A stretch of 15,213 nt of DNA from Betaproteobacteria bacterium TMED156 (GTDB lineage Bacteria > Pseudomonadota > Gammaproteobacteria > Burkholderiales > Burkholderiaceae_A), in NCBI GenBank assembly GCA_002171155.1, contig NHHF01000028.1, forward strand, positions 1-15,213, read 5' to 3'. Both the position numbers and the translations under genes were made by a program. The number at the start of each line of letters is the position of its first letter. Positions within the stretch are counted from its first letter, which is position 1. Under the pieces are notes generated by a model. The model made no database searches and was not told the DNA's origin. It saw only the letters and a program-made list of their open reading frames with translations. Positions 1 to 7,681 of the stretch are shown here, in pieces.

Positions 1-276
1 CCAGCGGCACATGAGCGAGCAACGCCTGGGCGAACATCGCCTTGCGCTGATCGACGTCCGATTCGGCATAGCGCCGCGCGGCTGTCGTCAGGGTCAGGTC
101 GCCGCCCGAAAGATCAGCGAAGCGCATGAGCTGCAAGGTCTCGGCCATCGGGAACAGCTCGTCGATCTCCAACTGAAGCTGGTCGGCAAGATCGGCCATG
201 CTGGCGCGCCCGTCGAAGGGCATCGCATCGACCTCCTCGATCAGGCCGGCCAGCGCATTGGTCGACACCACCGGCA
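1..276 (-). CDS. C-terminal AAA-associated domain of nitrate/sulfonate-type ABC transporter ATPase (partial, foreign GC-rich fragment)
   Basis: The minus strand reads openly from about 276 to the left edge, giving a protein that begins VVSTNALAGLIEEVDAMPF and contains DLADQLQLEIDELFP, AETLQLMRFADLSGG, LTLTTAARRYAESD and ALLAHVPL. This pattern matches the AAA-associated C-terminal domain (AAA_assoc_C) found after the ATPase domain in some nitrate/taurine/sulfonate ABC transporters. That identification rests on recall of the family, not a search. The ATPase core with Walker motifs is missing: it should lie upstream of the join, where the sequence is instead an unrelated AT-rich gene. The 3' end lies beyond the left edge. 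GC content and codon use (GCG, GGC, CTG, GAC) differ strongly from everything to the right. It is therefore probably not part of the same genome, or is newly joined DNA. The family call is fairly secure; which solute the transporter moved is unknown. Confidence 0.7.
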
Positions 277-284
277 ATAGTCAA
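270..284. other. Abrupt composition junction (probable chimeric assembly join)
   Basis: Left of about 277 the sequence is GC-rich with alphaproteobacteria-like codon use; right of it the AT-rich style of the rest of the window starts at once. The join falls inside the coding sequence of the minus-strand Ig-like gene and shifts from its frame to the ABC-ATPase frame, so neither protein continues sensibly across it. No inverted repeat, target duplication, tRNA end or transposase is visible at the border. Confidence 0.75.
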
Positions 285-1304
285 TGTTTCACGTGTTACA
301 CGCCCACCAAATTGAGTAGCATAGTAATATGAAACCTTACCACTACCAGGCCAAGTAACTTGGATTGGTTTGGAGCGTTCCCAACCAACTTGATCTATAA
401 AGAAAAGGTGGGTTTTCATAATTGAATCAATGATATTTCCTACACCACGGTCAGCATTAGTAGCTGATAAGGTTAAGTTAATCGTCACCTCTTGGTCATC
501 AGCGATCTCCGTCGTTATATCAGATTTGAATTCGTAGGATCTCCAGCGGCGGTTGACAACTGTTAGCACCCGGTTATCAGTGGTAATAATTATATGTAGT
601 TGAGGTGGCTGATTAGGGTTGATACTAACCGACTGAAATTGGTATTGCCCATTTTCATCAGAAAAGGTCCGCCCAAGTTCCTGGCGATTTTGGTATAGGC
701 TAACTCTCACCTGTTGAAGGGGTTTGAAATTACGTTGATTGTCATTAAAGTACTGTAAATAACCATTAACCACAAGACCTTGTCCAGCAAGTCTAGGCTG
801 AATTTTCACCTGTGTAGGAAGGATGACATCTTGATTATGGTGTTCATGTTCAATCGGATTATTGGAAATCTTAGAACTGTATAAGTCAGTTTGTAAATAA
901 AGATAGAAGTGATCAACAAATTGACGGCCTATCGAGGTGGTAGCATAGACCGAAGCCTGAAGCGGATAATTCCCCTTTCGTTTAACCTTTATAAGCAAAT
1001 TACTGGAGGAAAATCCATAAGCTGATAGGTAGACTTGACTTTCTATCAATTCAGGTAACTCTGCGATGACTCCATCGGGTAGACGAAAAACGATCTCAAC
1101 TCGTACCGATTCGGCTAAATTAGATTCTAATCCAAGTCTAAGTGTCGCCGTTTGACCAACCAAAGGCGAAGCCGTCAAATCTAGATGTCCGTTAAGATAT
1201 GATGGCCAATCTCGCCCTGCATAAATTAACTGATATGATAAAAAAGCCAAGAAATAAACGGCAAACCGTTTACTTAAGGCTATTCGTTGCGAATCCTTGC
1301 CCAT
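278..1304 (-). CDS. Exported Ig/carboxypeptidase-regulatory-like protein, C-terminus lost at the join
   Basis: The first ~30 residues form a signal peptide (basic start, then FAVYFLAFLSYQLIYAG), so the product is exported. Residues ~35-140 look like a beta-rich Ig-type domain (LTASPLVGQTATLRLGLESN, then VRVEIVFRLPDGV). Residues ~180-280 contain a second beta domain with the DENGQYQF turn typical of carboxypeptidase regulatory-like (CarboxypepD_reg/SdrD B-like) folds. No catalytic motif is seen. About 342 native residues remain, ending near RETLTI; beyond that the open frame continues only into the foreign GC-rich fragment, so the true C-terminus is unknown. The ATG at 1304 lies 25 bp inside the end of the upstream TapB-like gene, has no clear ribosome binding site, and may be translated by coupling. 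Function is not recognised; a structural or adhesive envelope role is an inference. Confidence 0.6.
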
Positions 1305-2020
1305 TTAGTAGATAATTTTGTTTTTTGGGAAACCGCTGTTGTAGCTATTTTAATATTATGTCGGATTAGTTCAAATACGATGTCACCAGAATTAATTAGT
1401 TTGACTGGGCCTAAATCGGGAGCAAGCCACATAGTTCCTGTTAACTCCATTCCCAAAACTGGGGACTTCAGAGCGTTATTCTGTGTAATTTTTAAGCAAT
1501 CTTCGAATTTGCCTGCTGGTACGGAGACAGTTTCCACCGCTACAACTTTTTGACGGTTTTCAGCTTGAATTTGTCCCAAAAGAGGAAGTTTGACGGAACC
1601 TTTGACTGACCATTCAGTCCCCAATTGAATAGGAATAGGTAAAAAAACTTGGGGGGTAGTATAAGGAAGATCAATTTCACCAACCAATCCAAAAGTGAAT
1701 GTGGCTTTGATGATTTTAATACTATTTATTCCGGATTGAATAACGAAGCGACTATACCCGGTTTCCTCTTGAGGAGGACTGACTTCTCTTGTTTGATCAA
1801 TAAGCTTCCGGTAACTTTTCTCAGCATTGGCCTGAATACGTAGGATTCGTTCTTCAAGACCGTCGGTACTCAGAAAAACCCATTCATTACCAATATTATC
1901 CGGATAGTAATCTTCCGCTGATAATAAGTTACTATCTACCCCAATTTCAACTACCAGAAGAATACCGATCACTAGAAAATTGATTAGCCTAATTTGCGAT
2001 CTTCTAGAGTCTAATTGCAA
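1280..2020 (-). CDS. Exported DUF3108/TapB-like protein of unknown function
   Basis: The 246-residue product has an N-terminal hydrophobic segment (INFLVIGILLVVEIGV) followed by a likely signal peptidase site near SAEDYYP. The mature part starts with YYPDNIGNEWVF and later has VSVPAGKFEDCLKITQ and TMWLAPDLGPVKLI. These blocks are the hallmarks of the DUF3108/TapB-like family of small secreted beta proteins, as I recall it. No enzyme residues are evident. The start is a TTG at 2018-2020, preceded on the minus strand by an AGGAAA ribosome binding site six bases upstream (2026-2031), which favours this start. It overlaps the next gene downstream (the Ig-like exported protein) by 25 bp, suggesting co-expression and perhaps joint work in the envelope. 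The family assignment is moderate; the role is unknown. Confidence 0.65.
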   Translation of the reverse strand: MQLDSRRSQIRLINFLVIGILLVVEIGVDSNLLSAEDYYPDNIGNEWVFLSTDGLEERILRIQANAEKSYRKLIDQTREVSPPQEETGYSRFVIQSGINSIKIIKATFTFGLVGEIDLPYTTPQVFLPIPIQLGTEWSVKGSVKLPLLGQIQAENRQKVVAVETVSVPAGKFEDCLKITQNNALKSPVLGMELTGTMWLAPDLGPVKLINSGDIVFELIRHNIKIATTAVSQKTKLSTKWARIRNE

Positions 2021-2226
2021 TGTTGTTTCCTATCACAAGTAATATTATCGTTCAACGGTGAGCCACCATCGTACAATCTAGTATACAGTTTCATAAAGAA
2101 GAATTTCAATCAGGAGAAGGTATTATGCTGCTTTCTCTCCCTTGCTATTCATCATGGTTCTTGATAGTATTATAATTCTTGTTTAGCTTTTTCTTTTTCT
2201 ACTTTTTCGTTTTACAAGCCTTCGCT
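2021..2226. promoter_or_regulatory. Divergent intergenic region between TapB-like and PAP2 genes
   Basis: About 200 bp separate two divergently transcribed genes, so promoters for both should lie here. It is AT-rich with several TATAAT-like hexamers (for example around 2080 and 2170), but I cannot pair any of them with a convincing -35 box. It also holds a short reading frame with a good ribosome binding site, described separately. Confidence 0.35.
2125..2175 (+). CDS. Possible 16-residue leader peptide upstream of the PAP2 gene
   Basis: An ATG at 2125 follows a strong Shine-Dalgarno sequence (AGGAGAAGG, 2112-2120) at normal spacing and opens a 16-codon frame, MLLSLPCYSSWFLIVL, closed by TAA at 2173-2175. 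It is in the same frame as the PAP2 gene and no further stop lies between them, so it may be a short translated leader. It may instead be the original N-terminus of the phosphatase, now cut off by the TAA. The PAP2 start itself has no comparable ribosome binding site. The peptide is hydrophobic and matches nothing I recognise. Confidence 0.25.
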   Translation: MLLSLPCYSSWFLIVL

Positions 2227-2841
2227 ATGTCAACTAAGCTGATTTGCCTTTTCTGCACGTTATTATTCTCGACAATTGGCCTTAGGCTGCCCGCGGCAGA
2301 CTATTACTCGCCCTATAATTCTAATTTACTTCTTCGGATGGATAACCAATTATTCGATTCTGTTTACGATGCCAATAGTGTTGAGACCGTTCCATACAAG
2401 CTGATGCAAGGTGTCACTCACTTTGGAGATCCTGTAGCTATATTGGGTGTTTGTGCATTGTTGACGACATATGGTAATGATGATGTCAGAAAAACGGGTA
2501 AATTATTGACTTCGGCCTTTACATTGTCAGCACTAACCATATGGTCTAGCAAAAAGATCGTTGGTCGTCGCCGTCCACTAGATAGACTGAAAAAAAAAGA
2601 GCCCCCTGAATCATTTCCTTCTGGTCATACTAATTGTGCATTTGTTCTGGCGACAACACTATCTAATCGTTATCCAAGATGGAAAATTCCACTTTACTGT
2701 GCTGCGGGTCTTGCTGGGTTTTCACGTATCTACTTAGGCAGGCATTACCCACTCGATGTGCTAGCTGGGGCACTCGTTGGTATTAGTAGTACTCATCTAA
2801 TTTTGAAATATAAACAACCAGTTCTAAGTTGGGAGTTCTAA
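2227..2841 (+). CDS. PAP2-family phosphatase (membrane or exported phosphatidic acid phosphatase-like)
   Basis: All three signature motifs of the PAP2/vanadium haloperoxidase superfamily are present: KX6RP (KKIVGRRRP), PSGH (SFPSGHT) and SRX5HX3D (SRIYLGRHYPLD). These supply the phosphate-binding Lys/Arg pair, the general acid His and the nucleophilic His with its Asp. Such enzymes remove phosphate from lipid phosphates, for example phosphatidic acid, phosphatidylglycerol phosphate or undecaprenyl pyrophosphate; the substrate cannot be told from sequence. The ATG at 2227 gives 204 residues with a signal peptide (TKLICLFCTLLFSTIGL, then LPAADYY). A TTG at 2179 would add 16 Phe-rich residues and seems less likely. 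Two or three hydrophobic segments follow in the core (around ILGVCALLTTYG, LSALTIWS, DVLAGALVGI). The active site should face the periplasm. It converges with aroA across a 60-bp gap without a clear terminator. Confidence 0.85.
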   Translation: MSTKLICLFCTLLFSTIGLRLPAADYYSPYNSNLLLRMDNQLFDSVYDANSVETVPYKLMQGVTHFGDPVAILGVCALLTTYGNDDVRKTGKLLTSAFTLSALTIWSSKKIVGRRRPLDRLKKKEPPESFPSGHTNCAFVLATTLSNRYPRWKIPLYCAAGLAGFSRIYLGRHYPLDVLAGALVGISSTHLILKYKQPVLSWEF

Positions 2842-2901
2842 GTAGTTGGAGGTTTAACGCCAAGTCCGACAAACACAAGTGTGATTCTGTCTTAGATTGG
2901 A

Positions 2902-4188
2902 TTAGGCACCCAGTTGCCTGAGGATCTCGAAATAGGTAGGAAAGGTTTTGTCTACACAACGAGGATCTTTGATTTTAACACCTGCTTGCCTTACACCCAC
3001 AAGTGAAAAAGCCATTGCAACACGGTGGTCATTGTAGGTTTCAATTTCGGCAGGCTGAATTTGGTCAACTGGTTGGATTTGTAGACCGTCGTCAAATTCA
3101 ACCACCGTCACGCCAAGTTTCCGAAGTTCTGTCACCATAGCTGTTAAACGGTCAGTTTCTTGCCATCGAATGTGTTTAATATTCCGGATAGTAGTTTGGC
3201 TTTTAGCAAAGGGAGCGATAGCAGCTAACGTAAGAGATGTATCTGATATAGAGTTCATATCAATGTTTATTCCCTTGAAAGAATCACCTCCCGTTACCTG
3301 AATACCATCAGACAAACATTGAACGGAACAACCCATTTCCTCTAATACTCGAACAAACTGAACATCACCCTGTGCCGAATTAATATCGAGATGCTTGACA
3401 GTCACTTGACCTCTAGTGATTGCAGCTAAAGCAAAGAAGTAAGAAGCACTTGAGGCGTCTGGCTCAATTTCGTAACTCTGGGATGAATAACTTTGTCCAC
3501 CATCGACCGAAAAATGGCAGTAATCATTATTGGTAACTTCAACTCCAAACTGATTCATGATAGACAGTGTAATATCAATATATGGCTGTGAGATTAATTT
3601 GTCAGTCAGCTCAATCTGCAAGCCCTTCTTCGTAACAGGAGCAACCATTAGCAATGCTGTCAAGAACTGGCTGCTTTTGCTGGCATCTAACTTTACGGGA
3701 CCGCCATCTAATCCGTTAGCAGAAACGACTAGAGGAAATCTTTGGTTGTTTTGTTCTGATGTGATTAATACGCCAAGTTGCTGTAATGCATCTAATAAGT
3801 CAGCTATCGGTCGACTCTTTCTCATGGGAGAAGCACCATCGAAGCGGTAAGTTCCATTTCCCAATGCAGTGTAACAAACTAAAGATCGTGATGCTGTTCC
3901 AGAATTTCCGATATCCAAGTTAGCTTCTGAAACTGGTATACGTCCACTATTACCGTTAACACGTACTAGATGGTTAAGACGGTCAATTTCGAGGTAAGTA
4001 CCCAGTTTTCTCAGTGAATCCAGCATCCGTTCGGTATCATCACTAAATAGGATCCCAGAGAGTTCGGACTGTCCCTCCGCTAGAGCAGCAATCAATAGGG
4101 CTCTGTTAGTGTAACTTTTGGATCCTGGTACATCTATACTAGCAACAATAGGCTTGGAGATCGGTTGGATTTCAATCGTATCTGACAT
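2902..4188 (-). CDS. aroA: 3-phosphoshikimate 1-carboxyvinyltransferase (EPSP synthase)
   Basis: This 428-residue protein is of normal length for AroA, which joins PEP and shikimate-3-phosphate in the sixth step of the shikimate pathway in the cytoplasm. Conserved blocks in order are PGSKSYTNRAL (Lys24 binds PEP and phosphoshikimate), GNSGTASRS (94-102), SKSSQFLTALLM, ISDTSLTLAAIAPFA with the catalytic Asp, WQETDRLTAM with the catalytic Glu and Arg, YNDHRVAMAFSL, and KTFPTYFE with the terminal Lys. It resembles class I enzymes more than CP4-type class II. In the PEP loop, Ser102 takes the place of E. coli Pro101, a position where Ser confers weak glyphosate tolerance in plants, while Gly97 and Thr98 are kept. 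The PMRKSRPI motif has one residue more than the usual MRxRPI. It lies 25 bp downstream of moaDE on the same strand and probably shares its transcript. Confidence 0.95.
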   Translation of the reverse strand: MSDTIEIQPISKPIVASIDVPGSKSYTNRALLIAALAEGQSELSGILFSDDTERMLDSLRKLGTYLEIDRLNHLVRVNGNSGRIPVSEANLDIGNSGTASRSLVCYTALGNGTYRFDGASPMRKSRPIADLLDALQQLGVLITSEQNNQRFPLVVSANGLDGGPVKLDASKSSQFLTALLMVAPVTKKGLQIELTDKLISQPYIDITLSIMNQFGVEVTNNDYCHFSVDGGQSYSSQSYEIEPDASSASYFFALAAITRGQVTVKHLDINSAQGDVQFVRVLEEMGCSVQCLSDGIQVTGGDSFKGINIDMNSISDTSLTLAAIAPFAKSQTTIRNIKHIRWQETDRLTAMVTELRKLGVTVVEFDDGLQIQPVDQIQPAEIETYNDHRVAMAFSLVGVRQAGVKIKDPRCVDKTFPTYFEILRQLGA

Positions 4189-4213
4189 TATTCTTATTTT
4201 TTACTTAGTAAAC

Positions 4214-4921
4214 CTATCTGTTTGGGCTATTCTGAAAATAGACTGGATCAGGTTTGACCCATTCTTCTTCACCATCACACCATACTTCTCGTTTCCAGAT
4301 TGGAACAATCTGTTTCAGACGATCCATTGCATATTGACAAGCTTCGAAGCCATCTTTACGATGAGGGGAGGCTACACCAACAGCAACACTAACTTGACCA
4401 ATTTCTAGTCGACCAACACGATGAATCATCGCCATACGCTTAATCCCCCACTTATCTCTTGCTTCGTTGGCTATTTCAGCCATTTTCTTTTCCGCCATTG
4501 GAGCATAAGCCTCGTACTCTAAATAAGCGGTAGCTCTACCCATCGTGTTATCTCGAACTGTACCTAGAAAAGTAACTACAGCTCCCGCGTCGTTTCCTCG
4601 TATTGGTTTGGTGACATCTTGTACTGTAATTGTTGTATCGGTGATTTTGAATAAACCCAATTCGTTTGAGTTCACATTCCCACCTGAAACTGGTGGAATT
4701 AATGCAACTTCATCTCTAGCCGACAGTGGTGTGTCTAAAGAAACGAATTCCATATTAACCGAAATCTGCGCAGTATTTAATGCATCCTTAACCCCGGGGT
4801 AAATGGTTCGCAAAGAGTTCAAAAGATCAGCTACAGTGGCTGGATTTGGCAAATTAATTTCATCACTAGTACGACCAATTTGCTGACGAAAAAAAGCAAA
4901 ATACTTAACTTCAATTTTCAT
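4214..4921 (-). CDS. MoaD-MoaE fusion, molybdopterin synthase
   Basis: Residues 1-81 are a MoaD/ubiquitin-like sulfur carrier (VKYFAFFRQQIG, then ALIPPVSGG with the diglycine at 80-81). Residues ~90-235 are MoaE (GAVVTFLGTVRDNTMG, LEYEAYAPMAEKKM, IHRVGRLEIG, VGVASPHRKDGFEA, PIWKRE). MoaE Lys203 and Lys210 keep the seven-residue spacing of the E. coli active-site Lys119 and Lys126. The complex converts precursor Z (cPMP) into molybdopterin using sulfur carried as a thiocarboxylate on the MoaD C-terminal glycine. Because that glycine is buried within the chain here, cleavage after GG81 would be needed to free it, as described for mycobacterial MoaX; this is an inference for this protein. No other moa genes are in the window. 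It sits upstream of aroA (25 bp), and its promoter should lie in 4922-5048. Confidence 0.92.
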   Translation of the reverse strand: MKIEVKYFAFFRQQIGRTSDEINLPNPATVADLLNSLRTIYPGVKDALNTAQISVNMEFVSLDTPLSARDEVALIPPVSGGNVNSNELGLFKITDTTITVQDVTKPIRGNDAGAVVTFLGTVRDNTMGRATAYLEYEAYAPMAEKKMAEIANEARDKWGIKRMAMIHRVGRLEIGQVSVAVGVASPHRKDGFEACQYAMDRLKQIVPIWKREVWCDGEEEWVKPDPVYFQNSPNR

Positions 4922-5048
4922 TAATTAATCACCATCTAATCATTTAGTTATCTACCTACGAGGATTTTTATGGGTTATTTGATGGGAAACAGGTCGTTAT
5001 GCTAAAATTCAAGTCGGCTTAGTCAAGATATAAACGTAGGTGTCTCAT
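4922..5048. promoter_or_regulatory. Divergent intergenic region between moaDE and the SRAP gene
   Basis: These 127 bp separate the minus-strand moaDE-aroA pair from the plus-strand SRAP gene and must contain promoters for both. It is AT-rich; I cannot pick out well-spaced -35/-10 boxes or a recognisable molybdenum-cofactor riboswitch. A TAGGTG stretch at 5037-5042 is the probable ribosome binding site for the ATG at 5049. Confidence 0.35.
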
Positions 5049-5750
5049 ATGTGTGGTCGGTATACGCTAACTGCGGATTTTCCAGACTTAACTCAAACAT
5101 TTCCTCACTTTTCCTTTTCAGACGATCATTCTCCTCGCTACAATATCTCCCCGACTCAATCTGTTTTAGCTGTTGCCAATGATGGCAGGTATCACGTTGA
5201 AAACTTTCGCTGGGGGCTTATACCTTACTGGGCAGAATCCCAATCGGTCGGCAGCCGAATGATTAACGCACGAAGCGAAACGTTGGCCGAAAAACCGTCC
5301 TTTAAAATACCTTATCAAAAACAAAGATGTCTAATTCTAGCTGACGGATTTTACGAGTGGGTAAAAGACAAAGACGGCAGCAAAACCCCCTTCTACATCC
5401 ATCTTAGTTCAAACAAAGTATTCACCTTTGCTGGTTTGTGGGAGAGTTGGCTGCCGCCCAATAGTAATGCTAAAGTAAAGTCGTGTACAATCATCAACAC
5501 CCGAGCTAACAAATTCATGAGCAACCTACATCATCGAATGCCGGTCATTATCGAGAAGGAGAACCACGACCGATGGCTGTCCTCGAGAAATTGTAAGCCA
5601 GACGATTTAGTCGATTTACTCACGCCCTACCAAGATGACGATTTGGTTGCTTATCCTGTTTCTAAACGCGTGAACTCCCCTAGGAACGATGACCTCAAAT
5701 GTATAAAATCATCCCCTGAACATAACGTACAACCCCTCTTACCATTCTAA
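5049..5750 (+). CDS. SRAP-domain abasic-site DNA-protein crosslink protein (HMCES/YedK-like)
   Basis: The 233-residue product has every key feature of the SOS response-associated peptidase family: MCGRYTL at the very start, YNISPTQ, RWGLIPYWA, MINARSETL (Asn73), ADGFYEW (Glu103), FAGLWE and LHHRMPVI (His161 region). In E. coli YedK and human HMCES the initiator Met is removed and the exposed Cys2 forms a stable crosslink to abasic sites in single-stranded DNA, shielding them. That requirement for Met-Cys fixes the start at ATG 5049 rather than the GTG at 5040. A TAGGTG ribosome binding site (5037-5042) precedes it. The protein is a single-gene unit, with the tRNA gene 186 bp downstream. No LexA-type box is obvious upstream. 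Assignment is firm; whether it is damage-induced is unknown. Confidence 0.95.
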   Translation: MCGRYTLTADFPDLTQTFPHFSFSDDHSPRYNISPTQSVLAVANDGRYHVENFRWGLIPYWAESQSVGSRMINARSETLAEKPSFKIPYQKQRCLILADGFYEWVKDKDGSKTPFYIHLSSNKVFTFAGLWESWLPPNSNAKVKSCTIINTRANKFMSNLHHRMPVIIEKENHDRWLSSRNCKPDDLVDLLTPYQDDDLVAYPVSKRVNSPRNDDLKCIKSSPEHNVQPLLPF

Positions 5751-5935
5751 CACAAGAAGAATATTCCTTCAAGCTACAAGGGCATGCCAAAACATTGCAA
5801 GTCGAAGCCCGTCTTGACTATGTACAGGTTAGTATGATAGAGTTAACAGCTGTTCAGTTAGTTGGCTAGTTGCGTGGTTATTGCCTTGGGTAGTTGTTGC
5901 TGGATACAGTTTTAGAGTCGGCTCGGAAATTGTAT
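5751..5935. other. Intergenic region before tRNA-Pro
   Basis: This 185-bp stretch holds no supported gene. A TTGACT (about 5814) and a TATGAT (about 5833) are only 13 bases apart, so they are not a convincing promoter, although something here must drive the tRNA. Short TAGTTG-like words repeat around 5865-5900 without forming a clear element. Confidence 0.3.
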
Positions 5936-6009
5936 CGGGGCGTAGCGCAGCCCGGTAGCGCGTGTCGTTCGGGACGACAAGGTCGGAGGTTCAAATCCTC
6001 TCGCCCCGA
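5936..6009 (+). tRNA. tRNA-Pro (anticodon CGG)
   Basis: The 74-nt gene folds into a full cloverleaf. The acceptor stem CGGGGCG (5936-5942) pairs with CGCCCCG (6002-6008), with discriminator A6009. The D arm is GCGCAGCCCGGTAGCGC, the anticodon arm is TGTCG-TTCGGGA-CGACA with CGG at the anticodon, and the T arm is GGAGG-TTCAAAT-CCTCT. It reads proline codon CCG and closely resembles E. coli proK. The CCA tail is not encoded and must be added after transcription. It lies between the SRAP gene and recO on the same strand. No integrase or duplicated 3' end is nearby, so it does not look like an occupied attachment site. Confidence 0.96.
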
Positions 6010-6089
6010 TTCCATACTTTACTTTATCCAACAAGCCGCTGGCACTGACACAACGTAGCGTCGATTCGTTGTAAGCTTATCCACCCCTC

Positions 6090-6851
6090 ATGGCAATTCG
6101 TCAAACAGAAGCTTTCTTGATCCGTACTTACCCCCTAAGCGAGTCATCCATGATTTGTGTTTTTTACACTAAAGATTTTGGTAAAGTACGAGCCGTGGCT
6201 AGAGGCGTTCGAAATACGAAGAGCAAATTTCGAGGCCAACTTGATCTTCTTAATCGTGGGGAGTTGATTTACAATGAAAAAGCCAATCGTGAGCTTCAAT
6301 CAGTTCGCGAATTTGATCTTATTGATAACTTTGATCGAATAAAGGCTAACTTTAACTTATTTACCTACGCGTGCTATTTTTCTGAATTAGTGGATGCTAT
6401 GGAATCCGACGGGGCGGATAATCCGGATGTTTTTCTTTTACTTACTCATACCTTCCGGAGTCTCCAAAAGATGACTGATCTAAGACTCTTTGCTCGTGCT
6501 TTTGAATTGCAACTGTTACAGATTTCCGGCTATGCCCCAGATTTCACCCGTTGTGGTACCTGCGGAAGGTCCTTTACTGTTAACGATGTTAACCTCCACT
6601 ATTACGACCAATCTGGAGAAATCGTCTGTACAAGTTGTAGTACACCTCAATTAGTTTCTTTATCCCGTGGCAGTTGTGAGTTGATGAAGAGAATTCAAGA
6701 AACTAATTTTGATCGACTAAAACGCATTCGTACTAGTCAACGAAACCAAAAAGAAATGAGGTTTGTTTTGTCGTCCTTGATTAGTTTCCATACTCATAGA
6801 CGATTGAAAAGTCTTGAATTTTTAGATTTAGTAGAAAAAGATAAATGGTGA
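6090..6851 (+). CDS. recO: DNA repair protein RecO
   Basis: The 253-residue product has the usual RecO length and layout. An N-terminal OB fold (residues 1-~80; [45 protein letters not shown]) is followed by a helical domain ([30 protein letters not shown]) with a zinc site of four cysteines, C155-x2-C158 and C180-x2-C183. RecO works with RecR and RecF to load RecA onto SSB-coated single-stranded DNA in gap repair and recombination. The ATG at 6090 fits the conserved start; no Shine-Dalgarno sequence is visible before it. The TGA stop overlaps the ATG of hisF by 7 bp, so the two genes are probably co-translated although they are not linked in function. Confidence 0.93.
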   Translation: MAIRQTEAFLIRTYPLSESSMICVFYTKDFGKVRAVARGVRNTKSKFRGQLDLLNRGELIYNEKANRELQSVREFDLIDNFDRIKANFNLFTYACYFSELVDAMESDGADNPDVFLLLTHTFRSLQKMTDLRLFARAFELQLLQISGYAPDFTRCGTCGRSFTVNDVNLHYYDQSGEIVCTSCSTPQLVSLSRGSCELMKRIQETNFDRLKRIRTSQRNQKEMRFVLSSLISFHTHRRLKSLEFLDLVEKDKW

Positions 6852-7627
6852 CCAAACGTATCATACCTTGTCTTGATGTTCGAGAGGGACAAGTAACGAA
6901 AGGTATAGCTTTTCAAGGTAACGCTAACATCGGTGATCCCGTGGATATGGCCCATTTTTATTACGAAAATGGAGCGGATGAGCTGGTATTCTACGATATA
7001 ACCGCCAGCAATGAGCAACGTGATATTATGATCAACGTCGTTTCTGCTGTAGCAAACCAAATATTTATTCCTTTCTCAGTGGGAGGTGGTCTGAGGACCT
7101 TGGACGATATGCGTAAAGTTTTGTGGGCAGGTGCGGAGAAGGTGTCCATTGATTCTGGGGCCGTTCGGAATCCTGACTTGATTGCTCAAGGTGCTAGGGC
7201 CTTCGGCAGTCAATGTATTGTTCTAAGCATGCAAGTGAAAAATGTATCTGCCAGTCCAGAAATTCCTAGTGGATATGAAATTTACATTGATGGTGCAAGA
7301 AGACCTATGGGAATTGATGCTATTGAATGGGCAAAAAAAGGTGTGGAACTTGGTGCGGGAGAAATTGTTGTTAATAGCATTAACCAAGATGGAACTAAGG
7401 CTGGGTACGAGTTGAAACTAACGAAACAGATTTCTGAGACTGTATCAGTACCAGTTATTGCTTCTGGTGGAGCCGGAAATCCACAACACTTGAAGGATGT
7501 ATTTGTAGAGAGTCGAGCGGATGCCGCAATTGTAGCATCAATCACACACTATGGAGAGTTCTCAATTAATAGTATTAAACACTATTTAGGCCAGCAGGGG
7601 GTTACTGTCAGAAGTACGTGGAAATAG
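6845..7627 (+). CDS. hisF: Imidazole glycerol phosphate synthase cyclase subunit HisF (with Gln at the Asp130 position)
   Basis: The 260-residue TIM barrel carries most HisF landmarks: [15 protein letters not shown] (Asp11, Lys19), [10 protein letters not shown] (Asp51), [30 protein letters not shown] and VIASGGAG. HisF uses ammonia from its partner HisH to turn PRFAR into imidazole glycerol phosphate and AICAR, linking histidine and purine synthesis. In Thermotoga HisF, Asp11 and Asp130 are the acid-base residues; here the strand that usually reads VAIDAKR is LSMQVKN, placing Gln at residue 130. The SxDRDGT motif is SINQDGT. This may be a natural subfamily with adjusted chemistry or a paralogue with another role. 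The gene overlaps recO by 7 bp. HisH and the other his genes are not in the window. Confidence 0.88.
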   Translation: MVTKRIIPCLDVREGQVTKGIAFQGNANIGDPVDMAHFYYENGADELVFYDITASNEQRDIMINVVSAVANQIFIPFSVGGGLRTLDDMRKVLWAGAEKVSIDSGAVRNPDLIAQGARAFGSQCIVLSMQVKNVSASPEIPSGYEIYIDGARRPMGIDAIEWAKKGVELGAGEIVVNSINQDGTKAGYELKLTKQISETVSVPVIASGGAGNPQHLKDVFVESRADAAIVASITHYGEFSINSIKHYLGQQGVTVRSTWK

Positions 7628-7681
7628 TAGGATAGATTTTTGGTAATTTTGACTGGTAAGAAGAGATAATAGGAAGATGTT

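Noticed and set aside
11..280. Plus-strand open frame of 89 codons in the GC-rich part
   Set aside because: It lies antisense to the clearly recognisable ABC-ATPase domain; long antisense frames are common in GC-rich DNA.
2842..2901. Terminator between the convergent PAP2 and aroA genes
   Set aside because: Only short weak pairings (GACA/TGTC and ACAC/GTGT) and no T-run on either strand.
5814..5838. TTGACT and TATGAT as a promoter for the tRNA
   Set aside because: Spacing is 13 bases instead of about 17.
5936..6009. tRNA-Pro as an integration site of a mobile element
   Set aside because: No integrase and no repeat of the tRNA 3' end are visible in the flanks.
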